A stretch of DNA of 64,000 nucleotides from Methylobacterium platani (lineage in GTDB: Bacteria > Pseudomonadota > Alphaproteobacteria > Rhizobiales > Beijerinckiaceae), in the NCBI RefSeq assembly GCF_001653715.1, contig NZ_LWHQ01000047.1:186001-250000 (forward strand), written 5' to 3'. Shown in pieces: positions 15,036 through 25,779 of the stretch (position 1 is the first letter of the stretch; every line of letters begins with the position of its first letter). Position numbers and translations under genes: made by a program. Below the pieces are notes generated by a model. The model was not told the DNA's origin and made no database searches. It worked only from the letters and a program-made list of their open reading frames with translations.

Positions 15036-16958
15036 TCAGGCCGCCCGGCGCGGGGCCTCGCGGCGGACCTCCCCCGCGCCCGAGAGCCGCAAGGAGGCGT
15101 CGAGGGCGTCGGTGATGGTGGTCACCAGGATGTCGGCGGAGGTCGCCCGGCGCAGGCGGTCGCGGTCGGCCGGGTCGCGCTCGCGCCAGACCGCCACCAT
15201 CACCCGCACGCCCGGGATCGCCTGCCGGGCGAGGCGCGCGGCGAGCCGGATGTGGGAGGTGCTGATCGGCTCGATGTAGGACAGGCAGACGAGGGCGACG
15301 CCCTCGGTGTCCGGCCGCTCGCCCCGGTTCAGGGCGTCCTGCGAGGTCGTGCGGGCGTTGAGGCCGTGGCGCCCGAGCACCTGGGCCAGCATGCCGGCGG
15401 CGGCGGCGTCGAAGGGCCCGCGGGCCGCCACCACCAGCACCGGGGCGGCCCCGCGCCAGGCCGGCGCGAGATCCTCCTTGCGGCGCACGATGGCGGTGGT
15501 GGCGCGGTCCGGCCCCACCGCCGCGACCGTGGCCTCGACCTCGGCGCTGCGGACCGCCGAGGCGCCCTTGCGGACCGGCACGGTGCCGAGCGTCTCGACC
15601 ACGGTCTCGATCGCCTGGCCGACCGCCTGCTGGCGGTCCGCCGCGAGGGCGCCGCTCGCCCGGTCGTTCTGGGCGAGCCGCAGGCCGCCGAGCGCGATCT
15701 CGTCGTAGTAGGTGGCGAGCGCCCGCTCCTTGAGCACCTGGCGCGCCTTGTCGATCGCCTCGAGGGGGTCGCCGGCCAGCATGCGCTGGTAGAAGATCTC
15801 GGAGGGCGCGAGCGCCGGGCGGTCGCCCAGCATCACGTCGAGGAATTCCAGGCGCTCGACGTGGCGCCCGAGCACCACCAGGCAGACGGTGATCGGGGTG
15901 GCGAGCACGAGGCCGACCGGCCCCCACAGGAAGGTCCACAGCGTCGCGGCCAGGATCACCGCCACCGGCGACAGGCCGGTCGAGTGGCCGTAGAGCAGCG
16001 GCTCGACGACGTGGCCGGCGATCGGCTCGACGACCGCGAACAGCGCGAGGGTCGCGATCAGCATCGACCAGCCCGGATCGACCGCCGCGGCGAGCAGCAG
16101 GGGGAAGGCCATGCCGATGACGGCGCCGATATAGGGCACGAAGCGCAGGATCGCCGCGAGCACGCCCCACAGGATCGGGCTCGGCACCCCGATCAGCCAC
16201 AGGCCCGCCGCCACCACCACCCCGAAGGCGAAGTTGAGCCCGGCCTGGGCCAGGAAGAACCGCGACAGCCGCGCCACCGCGTCGTCCATGGCGGCCGTGG
16301 TGGCGCGCAGGTCGCCCGAGCCGGCGAGCCGGATCGCGCGGTTCCTCAGGTCCTCGCGCTGGGCGAGGAAGAACAGGGTGAAGAGCAGGATCAGGCCGAT
16401 CGTGGCGAGCGGGTGCAGCACCGGGGCCACGACGCTGCCGAGGGTGGCGAGCAGCCCCGCCTTCGGCTCGCGCACCTCGACCAGCATCGGCTTCTCGACG
16501 TCGGCCGGCCCGCCCTTCGGCTTGGCGGCCTCGGGCGGCTGCAGGTCCTGGCTCAGGTCCTGCACCGCCTGGAACAGGCGCTCCAAGGTGGCGCCGCCGC
16601 CGGAATGCGCGCGCAGCGCCCCGATCTTCTCGCGCATCGTCACGGTGTAGCGCGGCAGGTCCGAGGCGAGCTGCGCCGTCTCGTTGGCGATCAGGAGGCC
16701 GAGGCCGCCGATCGCCCCGAAGGTCGCCAGCACCACGACCAGCACCGCGAGCGAGCGCGGCAGCCGCCGGCGCTGCAGACCCCGCACCGCCGGCGCCAGG
16801 ACGAAGCTGAGCAGCACCGCGAGGGTGATCGGCATCAGCACGTCGCGGGCGAGCGACAGGATCGCCCCGATTGCCAGGACCAGCAGGCAGGCCGCCAGCG
16901 CCGTGAACACCGGCATCGCGTCGCGCAGGCGGCGCGCCGTCACGGGATCGTCGATCAT
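15036..16958 (-). CDS. AI-2E family transporter with large soluble C-terminal extension
   Basis: Membrane protein of the PerM/TqsA (AI-2 exporter superfamily) type, 640 residues against about 350 in the usual members. Residues 15-85 and about 170-390 hold seven to eight hydrophobic segments with family landmarks FLAQREDLRNRAIRL, ILRFVPYIGAVIGM and VVEPLLYGHSTGLSP; a Pro/Lys-rich loop lies near 145-165. Beyond residue 390 is a soluble region; its end (about 510-630: VLVVAARGPFDAAAAGMLAQ, VALVCLSYIEPISTSHIRLA, VRVMVAVWRERDP) looks like a Rossmann-type, B12-binding-like fold without the His of DxHxxG. It begins 30 bases after the receiver gene, so both are probably one operon. Confidence 0.85.
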   Translation of the reverse strand: MIDDPVTARRLRDAMPVFTALAACLLVLAIGAILSLARDVLMPITLAVLLSFVLAPAVRGLQRRRLPRSLAVLVVVLATFGAIGGLGLLIANETAQLASDLPRYTVTMREKIGALRAHSGGGATLERLFQAVQDLSQDLQPPEAAKPKGGPADVEKPMLVEVREPKAGLLATLGSVVAPVLHPLATIGLILLFTLFFLAQREDLRNRAIRLAGSGDLRATTAAMDDAVARLSRFFLAQAGLNFAFGVVVAAGLWLIGVPSPILWGVLAAILRFVPYIGAVIGMAFPLLLAAAVDPGWSMLIATLALFAVVEPIAGHVVEPLLYGHSTGLSPVAVILAATLWTFLWGPVGLVLATPITVCLVVLGRHVERLEFLDVMLGDRPALAPSEIFYQRMLAGDPLEAIDKARQVLKERALATYYDEIALGGLRLAQNDRASGALAADRQQAVGQAIETVVETLGTVPVRKGASAVRSAEVEATVAAVGPDRATTAIVRRKEDLAPAWRGAAPVLVVAARGPFDAAAAGMLAQVLGRHGLNARTTSQDALNRGERPDTEGVALVCLSYIEPISTSHIRLAARLARQAIPGVRVMVAVWRERDPADRDRLRRATSADILVTTITDALDASLRLSGAGEVRREAPRRAA

Positions 16959-16988
16959 CGGCTTCGCACCCGCCGCAGCTGTTGTGTC

Positions 16989-17375
16989 TTAAGAAGTGGG
17001 CGGCGTGCCGAGGGCGGCGCCGATCTGGGTCAGGAGCTTCGAGAAGTCGACCGGCTTCGGGTGGTAGTCGTCGCAGCCGGCCTGGATCACCTTCTCGCGG
17101 TCGCCCGACATGGCGTGGGCGGTGAGCGCGATGATCGGGATCCGGGCGGTCTCGGCGTCCGACTTGAGCGCCCGGGCCGCCGACCAGCCGTCGAGCACCG
17201 GCAGGTTCATGTCGAGCAGGATGATGTCCGGCCGGCTGGTGCGGGCCTTCATCACGCCCTCCTCGCCGTCATGGGCGAGCACGACCTCGTAGCCCCGCCG
17301 CTTGAGTCGCCGGGAGAGGAAATCCCAGATTTCCTCATGGTCCTCGACGAGAAGGATCTTCGCCACCGCCCCCAC
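16989..17375 (-). CDS. Single-domain response regulator (CheY-like receiver)
   Basis: A 128-residue receiver with no output domain. It has the acidic pair in LLVEDHEEI, phospho-acceptor Asp in IILLDMNLPVLDG, Thr in IIALTAHAMSGD and Lys in DYHPKPVDF. The reading frame begins at a GTG (17375), but a second GTG three codons on (17366) has better spacing from GGAG and may be the true start. Such proteins act as phospho-relay carriers; the LOV hybrid kinase two genes downstream is a candidate partner by proximity only. Confidence 0.9.
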   Translation of the reverse strand: MGAVAKILLVEDHEEIWDFLSRRLKRRGYEVVLAHDGEEGVMKARTSRPDIILLDMNLPVLDGWSAARALKSDAETARIPIIALTAHAMSGDREKVIQAGCDDYHPKPVDFSKLLTQIGAALGTPPTS

Positions 17376-17458
17376 TCCACGCTCGCGCGATCGCCGACGG
17401 GACAGGCCGGTCCGGCCGCTCCCCTGGCACCGCGCCTGTCCGACAGGCCCTCATGCAC

Positions 17459-17515
17459 GCCCGCCCCCACTGACGGCGGGGGCGGGCGGAATATCCGGGC
17501 CCACTCAAAGTGGGC
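17459..17515 (-). terminator. Two hairpins downstream of glgX
   Basis: Reading from glgX, the first hairpin is a seven-base-pair perfect stem with a three-base loop (17499-17505 with 17509-17515), the second a ten-base-pair perfect stem with a nine-base loop (17459-17468 with 17478-17487). No T-run follows, so termination is likely but not certain. Confidence 0.55.
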
Positions 17516-17530
17516 AGGCCCGCCCGGTTG

Positions 17531-19816
<2,286 letters not shown>

Positions 19817-20007
19817 GGGGGCGTTCGACGATCCCGGAGGCGAGAAGCCTGACTGTGGGCTGAACGCGCCGGCCCTCGCCCAAGCTCCCGCACCGCCGTC
19901 AAAATTTCACCGGTGTCATTTTACCGGTCGGAATCGCATCGCGATCCGGAGCCGCGGCCGCCGCCGCGGGTTGCCGGCCAGGATCTCGGGAGCAGCGAGG
20001 GGGTGCG

Positions 20008-20436
20008 ATGAGCGCGACGGTCGCGGACGTGATGAGCAGGGACGTGGAGTTCGTCGCCGGCGAGGCCCCGGTGCAGGAGGCCGCGGTGCTGATGGGCGAG
20101 CTCGACGTCGGCGCCCTGCCGGTCGGGACGCCGGACGCCCTCGACGGCGTCGTCACCGACCGCGACATCCTCTACCGGGTCGTCGCCCGGGGGCTCGACC
20201 CGGCGACCGTCCGGGTGAGCGAGGTGCTGTCGCGCCCCGTCGTGTCCTGCGCCGAGACCGACCCCCTGCGCACCGCCCTCGACCTGATGGCCGCCCACCA
20301 CGTCCGGCGCCTGCCGGTGCGGGATGCGGGCGGGCGCGTCACCGGCTGGGTCACCCTGGCGGACCTGTCGCGGGCGCTGCTGCTCGGCGGCGACGCGCTC
20401 CAGATTTCGCTCAAGCGCCTGACCGAGGGAGCCTGA
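20008..20436 (+). CDS. Two-CBS-domain protein
   Basis: A 142-residue protein made of one pair of CBS domains (about 5-60 and 70-130), with the repeated landmarks VADVMSRDVEFV / VSEVLSRPVVSC and GVVTDRDILYRVV / GWVTLADLSRALL. CBS pairs bind adenosine nucleotides or S-adenosylmethionine and sense energy state; no effector domain is attached. It is convergent with the small gene at 20442, with only five bases between the stops. Confidence 0.9.
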   Translation: MSATVADVMSRDVEFVAGEAPVQEAAVLMGELDVGALPVGTPDALDGVVTDRDILYRVVARGLDPATVRVSEVLSRPVVSCAETDPLRTALDLMAAHHVRRLPVRDAGGRVTGWVTLADLSRALLLGGDALQISLKRLTEGA

Positions 20437-20441
20437 GCCGG

Positions 20442-20723
20442 CTAATCGCCGGCCGCGGCCGCGGCGTTCGCCGCCTCGGCGGCGCGCTCGGCCTCCACGA
20501 TGGTCTGGCGGGCGAGGTAGCGGGTGACCAGCGCCTCGACGTCGCGGATCGTCTCCTCGACGAGGTGCTCCTGGAGCAGGGCGCGGGGATCGTCCGGCGG
20601 GAGGTTCTCGCGCTCCTGGAGCCGCCGCATGGCCTGCTTGACCACCTGGTAGACCGCCTCGCGCTCCTCCCGGCTCATGGCCGGCGAGACCGCCCGGGCG
20701 ACCAGGTCCGTGAAATCGGACAT
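20442..20723 (-). CDS. Conserved small helical protein of unknown function
   Basis: I do not recognise the family. The 93-residue product is acidic and predicted all-helical, with no signal or membrane segment: an N-terminal EEREAVYQVVKQAMRRLQERE helix, a PPDDPR turn, a second helix rich in Glu, Ile and Val (VEETIRDVEALVTRYLARQTI) and an Ala-rich tail. It lies 129 bases downstream of the start region of the polysaccharide export gene's stop, on the same strand... that is, upstream in transcription of the KpsE-like gene's 3' side. Confidence 0.6.
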   Translation of the reverse strand: MSDFTDLVARAVSPAMSREEREAVYQVVKQAMRRLQERENLPPDDPRALLQEHLVEETIRDVEALVTRYLARQTIVEAERAAEAANAAAAAGD

Positions 20724-20852
20724 CGGGGTGTTGCTCGTCCTTGAGGCTCGCGAACTCGGGCCCGCGGGCGCCCCTGCGGCGCCCCGGACCGCTTCATCGC
20801 ACGGCCCGCGCCGGGACCGAAGGCCCGGCTGCGGCTTCGGCCATGCGGCACC

Positions 20853-22157
20853 TTACATGTTGTGGTCCTTGACGCCGGCGATGAGCAGGCTGCTGCAGCC
20901 CCACAGCACCAGGAAGGCGAAGAAGGCCACGAACAGGGCGTGGCCGCGCATCGGCACGGTGGAGAGCTCGGGCCGGGTCGGCGGCACGAAGACCGACAGG
21001 TAGACGTGCTGGCGGTTGGCCGCCACCCGGGCACGGTCGAGCATCAGGGTGGCGGAATCGTTCAGCTTCTCGGCGATGGTGCGCTCGACCATCAGGCCCT
21101 CGTATTCCAGGATCGCGTCCGAGACGTGCCGGCCTCCGACCGCCATGCCGTCGCTCGTCAGCGAATCCTCGAGCTGCTTGATCTGCTGGTTGGTGGCGTT
21201 GAGGCTCGCCACGATGGTCTGGATCGAGCGGGACTTCTCGTCGAGGCCGGAGCCCCGCAGCACCTGGAGGTCGTTCTCCGACTTGATCTTGTCCTTGCGC
21301 AGGGAGAGCAGGGTGGTCATCGTCGCTTCCGCCGACTTCGCCGGATCGATGATGCCCCAGCGGTTGCGGAACTCGCGCAAGGCGAGGTGGGCCTTGCGCA
21401 GCCGCGCCTCGCTCGCCGCCAGGTCGTCCTGGCTGTGCCGCAGCATGTCCTGCTGCGCCCGGGACGAGATCGCGTTGATCAGCGCCTCGGCGCGGGCCAC
21501 GACGTGCTTGCCGATCGCCAGGGCGTCGTCGGGCTTGAAGGCCTGCACCGTCAGGGTCATCACGCCCGAGACCAGGTCGATGTGGACCTGGACGTGCTTG
21601 CGCCAGTACTTCAGCAGCTCCTCGACCGGCTTGTCGCCGGAATAGCGGGTCCAGAAGTCGGCCTCGTCGCGGGTGAACATCCGGACGACGTCGAGTTCCT
21701 TCTGGGCGCTCTCCAGCATCGGCTGGCTCTGGACGTATTCCTGGACGATGTAGCTGTCCTGGCTGTTGTTCTTCTGGATCAGCGAGGAGAACTCGCCGAG
21801 CGCGACGTTGCCCATCGGCTCGACCTCGCCGCGGACGGCGAAGCGGGCCTCGACCACGTACTGGTCGGCGGCGAAGACGAACAGGTAGATCCCGACCACC
21901 GCCGTCGGCAGCAGCACGAAGAGGCCGATGTGGCGCAGGAGCCGGGCGAGGACGCGGTTCTGCGTGCCGGACGAGGGCAGCAGCGGCACGCGCGTCCAGC
22001 GCAGCGGGTTGAGCAGGGCCGGCAGACGGCCGCCGGGGCCGGCCGGGGCGATCGGCTCGACCGTCTCGGCGTTGCGGCGCAGGTCCGGCACGGTGCGGCG
22101 CGCGAACGCGATCATGCTGCCGAGCCTGTCGCGCCGTTTGACCTCGTCCGCGTCCAT
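20853..22157 (-). CDS. Capsule polysaccharide export inner-membrane protein, KpsE/BexC/CtrB type
   Basis: A 434-residue polysaccharide co-polymerase/export protein of the kind that links an ABC exporter to the outer-membrane channel. Layout: cytoplasmic N-terminus (about 1-75), first membrane helix near 78-98 (HIGLFVLLPTAVVGIYLFVF), a long periplasmic part with coiled-coil helices (ISSRAQQDMLRHSQDDLAASEA, about 230-330), a PPTRPELSTVP motif before the second membrane helix (about 405-425), and a short tail. The proline-rich motif and topology are diagnostic of the PCP/KpsE group. No kpsM/T or wza partner is adjacent; the glycan cluster at 57-64 kb is 35 kb away. I chose the ATG at 22157. Confidence 0.85.
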   Translation of the reverse strand: MDADEVKRRDRLGSMIAFARRTVPDLRRNAETVEPIAPAGPGGRLPALLNPLRWTRVPLLPSSGTQNRVLARLLRHIGLFVLLPTAVVGIYLFVFAADQYVVEARFAVRGEVEPMGNVALGEFSSLIQKNNSQDSYIVQEYVQSQPMLESAQKELDVVRMFTRDEADFWTRYSGDKPVEELLKYWRKHVQVHIDLVSGVMTLTVQAFKPDDALAIGKHVVARAEALINAISSRAQQDMLRHSQDDLAASEARLRKAHLALREFRNRWGIIDPAKSAEATMTTLLSLRKDKIKSENDLQVLRGSGLDEKSRSIQTIVASLNATNQQIKQLEDSLTSDGMAVGGRHVSDAILEYEGLMVERTIAEKLNDSATLMLDRARVAANRQHVYLSVFVPPTRPELSTVPMRGHALFVAFFAFLVLWGCSSLLIAGVKDHNM

Positions 22158-22266
22158 CTGTGCCTTGATCCTCGTGCGGCGCCGGCCGGCTTCGCGACCA
22201 CCGGAAATCCCGGTTCTCTCGGTTGTGTCGGATGCTTCGGTTTTCGGCCTTTTTAAAGGCGTCGGG

Positions 22267-23298
22267 TCACGCCCCCGGGGCTGCGGCGAGGGCCTCGGCG
22301 AGGCGGGTCCAGGCCGCCGCGTCGGGGGGCAGGCCGAAGCGCAGGCGCGCCGGCGCGGCCTCGAAGCGGCGCACGAACAGGCCGGCCCGCCCGAGGCGGC
22401 CGAACAGGCCCGGGCCGTCGGGAAAATCGGCGGTGCGAAACAGCCGCGTCCCGCCGACGATCCGGCCGCCGGCGGCCGCGAGCAGCGCGTCGAGCCGGTC
22501 GGCGTCGCGGCCGCGGGCCGCCGCCGCCTCCCGCCGCCAGACGGAATCCGCCAGGGCGCGGCACCCGACCGCGATCGCCGGCCCCGACACCGCCCAGGGC
22601 CCGAGGGCGCGGCGCACGAGGTCCGCCATCGGCGTGCCGGCGACCGCGAAGCCGAGCCGCAGCCCGGCGAGGCCGTAGGTCTTGCCGAAGGAGCGCAGCA
22701 CGAGGCACCCCGGCGGGGGCGCCGCGCACAGGCTCTCGACGGGTTCCGGGCCGAAGGCCTCGAGATCGGCGAAGGCCTCGTCGACCACGAGCCAGCCGCC
22801 GCGCCCGGCAAGGCGCGCCGCCGCCGCCGCGAGGTCGCCGGGCGGCACGACGCGCCCGTCCGGGTTGTTGGGGGTGACGACCACGACGACGTCGGCCTCC
22901 GCGGCGAGGTCCGGCACCGTCGCGACGGCGTGCCCGGCCCGGACCCAGGCCGCCGCGTGCTCGGCGTAGGTGGGGCCGACCACCGCGACCCGGCCGGGGG
23001 CGCGCAGCCGCGGGATCAGGTCGATCAGCGCCTGCGTGCCGGGCGCCGCGACGACGTGCTCGGGCCGCGCGCCGTAGGCACGGGCCGCCGCCGCCTCGAG
23101 GGCGGCGAGGTCGGCCTTCGCCGGCAGCCGCGTGAAGGCGCTGGCCTCGAGGGCCGGCCACGGATAGGGGATCGGATTGATCCCGGTCGAGAGATCGATC
23201 CAGGGCTCGGGGGCCTGCGGGAAGAGACCGCCCGCCTCGCCGAGGTCGCCTCCGTGCCGGATCGGCCCCTCCCGCCTCTCGCTCGCCATCCCGTCCAC
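22267..23298 (-). CDS. cobC: Threonine-phosphate decarboxylase (cobalamin synthesis)
   Basis: PLP-dependent class I/II aminotransferase-fold enzyme that makes (R)-1-amino-2-propanol phosphate, the linker of the B12 nucleotide loop (CobC in the Pseudomonas denitrificans naming, CobD in Salmonella). It begins with HGGDLGEAGGLFPQAPEPWIDLSTGINP, shows the substrate loop VTPNNPDG, VVDEAFADLE, and the PLP lysine in SFGKTYGLAGLRLGF. The frame begins with GTG at 23298; an ATG three codons on (23289) is an alternative. It is divergent from cobD with only five bases between the two starts. 343 residues, normal length. Confidence 0.92.
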   Translation of the reverse strand: MDGMASERREGPIRHGGDLGEAGGLFPQAPEPWIDLSTGINPIPYPWPALEASAFTRLPAKADLAALEAAAARAYGARPEHVVAAPGTQALIDLIPRLRAPGRVAVVGPTYAEHAAAWVRAGHAVATVPDLAAEADVVVVVTPNNPDGRVVPPGDLAAAAARLAGRGGWLVVDEAFADLEAFGPEPVESLCAAPPPGCLVLRSFGKTYGLAGLRLGFAVAGTPMADLVRRALGPWAVSGPAIAVGCRALADSVWRREAAAARGRDADRLDALLAAAGGRIVGGTRLFRTADFPDGPGLFGRLGRAGLFVRRFEAAPARLRFGLPPDAAAWTRLAEALAAAPGA

Positions 23299-23303
23299 GC
23301 CCG

Positions 23304-24296
23304 ATGACCGCCCTGCTGCACCCGCCCGACAGCCTCCTGCTGCTCGTCCTCGCCCTCGCGGTCGAGGCCGCCCTCGGCTATCCGGACCGCCTGTACAGGC
23401 TGGCCGGCCACCCTGTCACCTGGATCGGCGCCCTGATCGCCGCCCTCGACCGGCGCCTCAACCGCGAGGCCGCGCCGGCGGCGCGCCGCCGCGCCGCCGG
23501 TGTGCTGGCGCTCGGGCTCGTCCTCGCGGCGACCGGCCTCGCGGCGCTTGCCCTCGCCCTCGCCTGCGGGACGCTCGGACCCGTCGGCCTCCTCCCCTGC
23601 GCGCTCCTCGCCGCGAGCCTGCCGGCCCAGCGCAGCCTGCACGACCACGTCGCCCGGGTGGCCCGGGACCTCGACCGCGAGGGCCTGTCCGGCGGGCGCC
23701 GGGCGGTCGCGATGATCGTCGGGCGCAACCCCGAGACCCTCGACGAGGCCGCGATCTGCCGCGCCGCGATCGAGAGCCTGGCCGAGAACTTCTCCGACGG
23801 CATCGTGGCGCCGGCCTTCTGGCTCGGCCTCGGCGGCCTGCCCGGGGGGGCGCTCTACAAGGCGATCAACACCGCCGACAGCATGATCGGCCACCGCACG
23901 CCGCGCCACGAGGCCTTCGGCTGGGCCGCCGCCCGCCTCGACGACCTCGTCAACCTGCCGGCCTCGCGCCTCACCGCCGGTCTCGTCGTCGCCGCCGCCG
24001 CCCTGACCCCGGGCGCCTCGGCGCGCGGCGCGCTCCGCGCCGCGCGGCGCGACGCCGGCCGCCACCGCTCGCCCAATGCCGGCTGGCCCGAGGCCGCGAT
24101 GGCCGGCGCGCTCGGCCTTCGCCTCGCCGGCCCGCGGGTCTACGGCGCGACGCGGGTCGAGGATGCCTGGATGGGATCGGGCCGGGCCGAGGCGCGTGCC
24201 GACGACATCCGTCGCGCGCTGGTGCTGTACCGGCGGGCGTGCGGGCTCCTGTGGGGGTTGGCGGCGGGGCTGGCGGTCGTGGGGCTGGCGGTGTGA
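23304..24296 (+). CDS. cobD: Adenosylcobinamide-phosphate synthase CobD/CbiB
   Basis: Membrane enzyme that attaches the aminopropanol arm to adenosylcobyric acid. The 330-residue protein has four to five hydrophobic segments and the family blocks ALGYPDRLYRLAGHPVTWIG, VAMIVGRNPETLDEA, AAIESLAENFSDGIVAPAFW and YKAINTADSMIGH, the last ones being the most conserved in CbiB. Its product pathway partner, cobC, reads away from it. No cobalamin riboswitch can fit in the five-base spacer, so any shared control must lie inside the coding sequences. Confidence 0.95.
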   Translation: MTALLHPPDSLLLLVLALAVEAALGYPDRLYRLAGHPVTWIGALIAALDRRLNREAAPAARRRAAGVLALGLVLAATGLAALALALACGTLGPVGLLPCALLAASLPAQRSLHDHVARVARDLDREGLSGGRRAVAMIVGRNPETLDEAAICRAAIESLAENFSDGIVAPAFWLGLGGLPGGALYKAINTADSMIGHRTPRHEAFGWAAARLDDLVNLPASRLTAGLVVAAAALTPGASARGALRAARRDAGRHRSPNAGWPEAAMAGALGLRLAGPRVYGATRVEDAWMGSGRAEARADDIRRALVLYRRACGLLWGLAAGLAVVGLAV

Positions 24297-24429
24297 ACGG
24301 CCGGTCTGATCGCACTCGCCCCGGCACCTCTCCGGGGCGTTCCGAGGCGTCGCATCCCGGATCATCGCCCGTCGGGGAGCCCCAGGACGACGATGGCGGA
24401 AGCCAAATCACTGATTGAAAAAGCATTAT

Positions 24430-24461
24430 CCCTTTTCAGACCGGATCCGGCCCGAAAAGGG
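24430..24461. repeat. Palindromic element in the cobD-efflux operon gap
   Basis: Eight-base arms CCCTTTTC (24430-24437) and GAAAAGGG (24454-24461) enclose a perfect ten-base palindrome CCGGATCCGG (24441-24450). The surrounding 298-base gap (24297-24594) holds no convincing gene; a 62-codon plus-strand frame crossing the palindrome looks fortuitous. The element lies between convergent genes and may terminate both transcripts. Confidence 0.65.
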
Positions 24462-24594
24462 ACAATCGCCCTCGACGCCGTGTCGGCGCCGGCCCCTCCG
24501 CCGAGCCGCGCGTCAGGAGGCCTTGGACCGCGCACACCATCGCCACGCGGGCGACGAGGAACGGCGCGGCGCTCCGGGTGACCGAGCCCCGTCG

Positions 24595-25563
24595 TCAGCT
24601 CCTGATCACCGGCAGCCTGGCCTTCAGCGCCTCCCAGCCGTCGCGCAGCCCGAGATGGTGCCAACCTTCGAAGGGGCGGATCTCCGGCCGTGCGCCGCCG
24701 GGATGCACCACCACGGTGGCGGTGCGGCCGACGGTCAGGCGGTCGCGCTCGACGCTCGGATCGAGGGCGACGCGCACCGGGACGCGCTGGGCGAGGCGTA
24801 CCCAGGCGAAGGTCGGGTTGACGTTGGCGAGCAGGCTGGAGCCGGCGCTGCGCTCGCGGTCCTCGATGCCGGCGGCGACGCTCTCGACCCGGCCGGTGAC
24901 GTCGCGATCCTCGCCCATCAGGCGCACGCTGACGGGATCGCCCGGATGGATGCGGTCGAGCTTCGTCTCCTCGAAATAGCCCTGGACGTGCAGGGTGTCG
25001 CTGTCGACGAGCGCCATCACCGCCTTGCCGACGGCCACGTAGGCGCCGGGGCGCAATTCGAGGTTGCTGATGCGGCCGTTGACCGAGGCGCGCACCTCGG
25101 AGCGGTCGAGGTTGAGCTTCGCGAGGTCGCGGTCGGCGACCGCCTGGTCGTAGGCGGCGCGCGCGCTCTGGTCGGCGGCGAGCGTCGCCTCGAGCTTCTG
25201 CTGCGACACGACGTTGTCGCTGAGCTGGCGGTAGCGGGCGAGGTCGGCCTCGGCCTGGACCAGATTGGCCTTGCGGCCGGCCACCACGGCCTCGGCCTGC
25301 CGCAGGGCCAGGGCGAAGCGGTCCGGATCGATGCGGAACAGCACGTCGCCGCGCTTCACCGCCTGGTTGTCGCGCACCTCGACGTCGCGCACGAGGCCGG
25401 ACACGTCGGGGGCGACGCCGACCACCTCGGCCCGCACCCGCCCGTCGCGGGTCCAGGGGGCCTCGAGGTAGTAGTCCCAGAGCGCCGTCCCGACGACGAC
25501 GGCGAGGGCCAGCAGGACGGCGGTGACGGCGAAGCGGCCGAGGAAGGCGAGCGCGCGGGTCAT
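24595..25563 (-). CDS. HlyD/AaeA-type efflux periplasmic adaptor
   Basis: Membrane-fusion subunit of an aromatic-acid-type efflux pump. The 322-residue protein has one N-terminal membrane anchor (about 8-28), the lipoyl half-motifs VAPDVSGLVRDVEVRDNQAVKRGDVLFRI and RASVNGRISNLELRPGAYV, a coiled-coil hairpin between them (QAEADLARYRQLS), and a beta-barrel domain. It lies 12 bases after the DUF1656 gene. The order MarR regulator, FUSC permease, DUF1656, HlyD is that of the aae-like pumps. Confidence 0.9.
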   Translation of the reverse strand: MTRALAFLGRFAVTAVLLALAVVVGTALWDYYLEAPWTRDGRVRAEVVGVAPDVSGLVRDVEVRDNQAVKRGDVLFRIDPDRFALALRQAEAVVAGRKANLVQAEADLARYRQLSDNVVSQQKLEATLAADQSARAAYDQAVADRDLAKLNLDRSEVRASVNGRISNLELRPGAYVAVGKAVMALVDSDTLHVQGYFEETKLDRIHPGDPVSVRLMGEDRDVTGRVESVAAGIEDRERSAGSSLLANVNPTFAWVRLAQRVPVRVALDPSVERDRLTVGRTATVVVHPGGARPEIRPFEGWHHLGLRDGWEALKARLPVIRS

Positions 25564-25575
25564 GATCGGGATTCT

Positions 25576-25779
25576 TCAGGTCAGGCGGCCGGCGAGCGAC
25601 ACGACGCCGCCGAGGCACACGAGGTAGAGGCAGAGGTCGAACAGCGCCCGGTGCCAGACCAGGCGGTAGAGGCCGAGCGCGCCGATCAGCCGGCGCAGGA
25701 CCAGGTTGACGAGGAAGGCGACGACCGCCCAGACCAGGAGGGCCGGGACGAAGACGCCGTAGAGGTCGATATCGGCCAT
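25576..25779 (-). CDS. DUF1656 small membrane protein (AaeX-like)
   Basis: A 67-residue protein starting MADIDLYGVFVPALLVW with two membrane helices (about 10-30 and 45-63), matching the DUF1656/AaeX family that always accompanies AaeAB-type pumps. Its ATG shares one base with the stop of the FUSC gene (TGATG). Exact role in the pump is not known. Confidence 0.88.
   Translation of the reverse strand: MADIDLYGVFVPALLVWAVVAFLVNLVLRRLIGALGLYRLVWHRALFDLCLYLVCLGGVVSLAGRLT

Noticed and set aside
23250..23350. Cobalamin riboswitch between cobC and cobD
   Set aside because: The spacer is only five bases and I see no B12-box in the flanking sequence.
24393..24581. Small plus-strand frame (62 codons) after cobD
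   Set aside because: It has a passable AGGA before the ATG, but the product ends in low-complexity Pro/Arg/Gly and it runs through a perfect palindromic element, so I treat it as intergenic.
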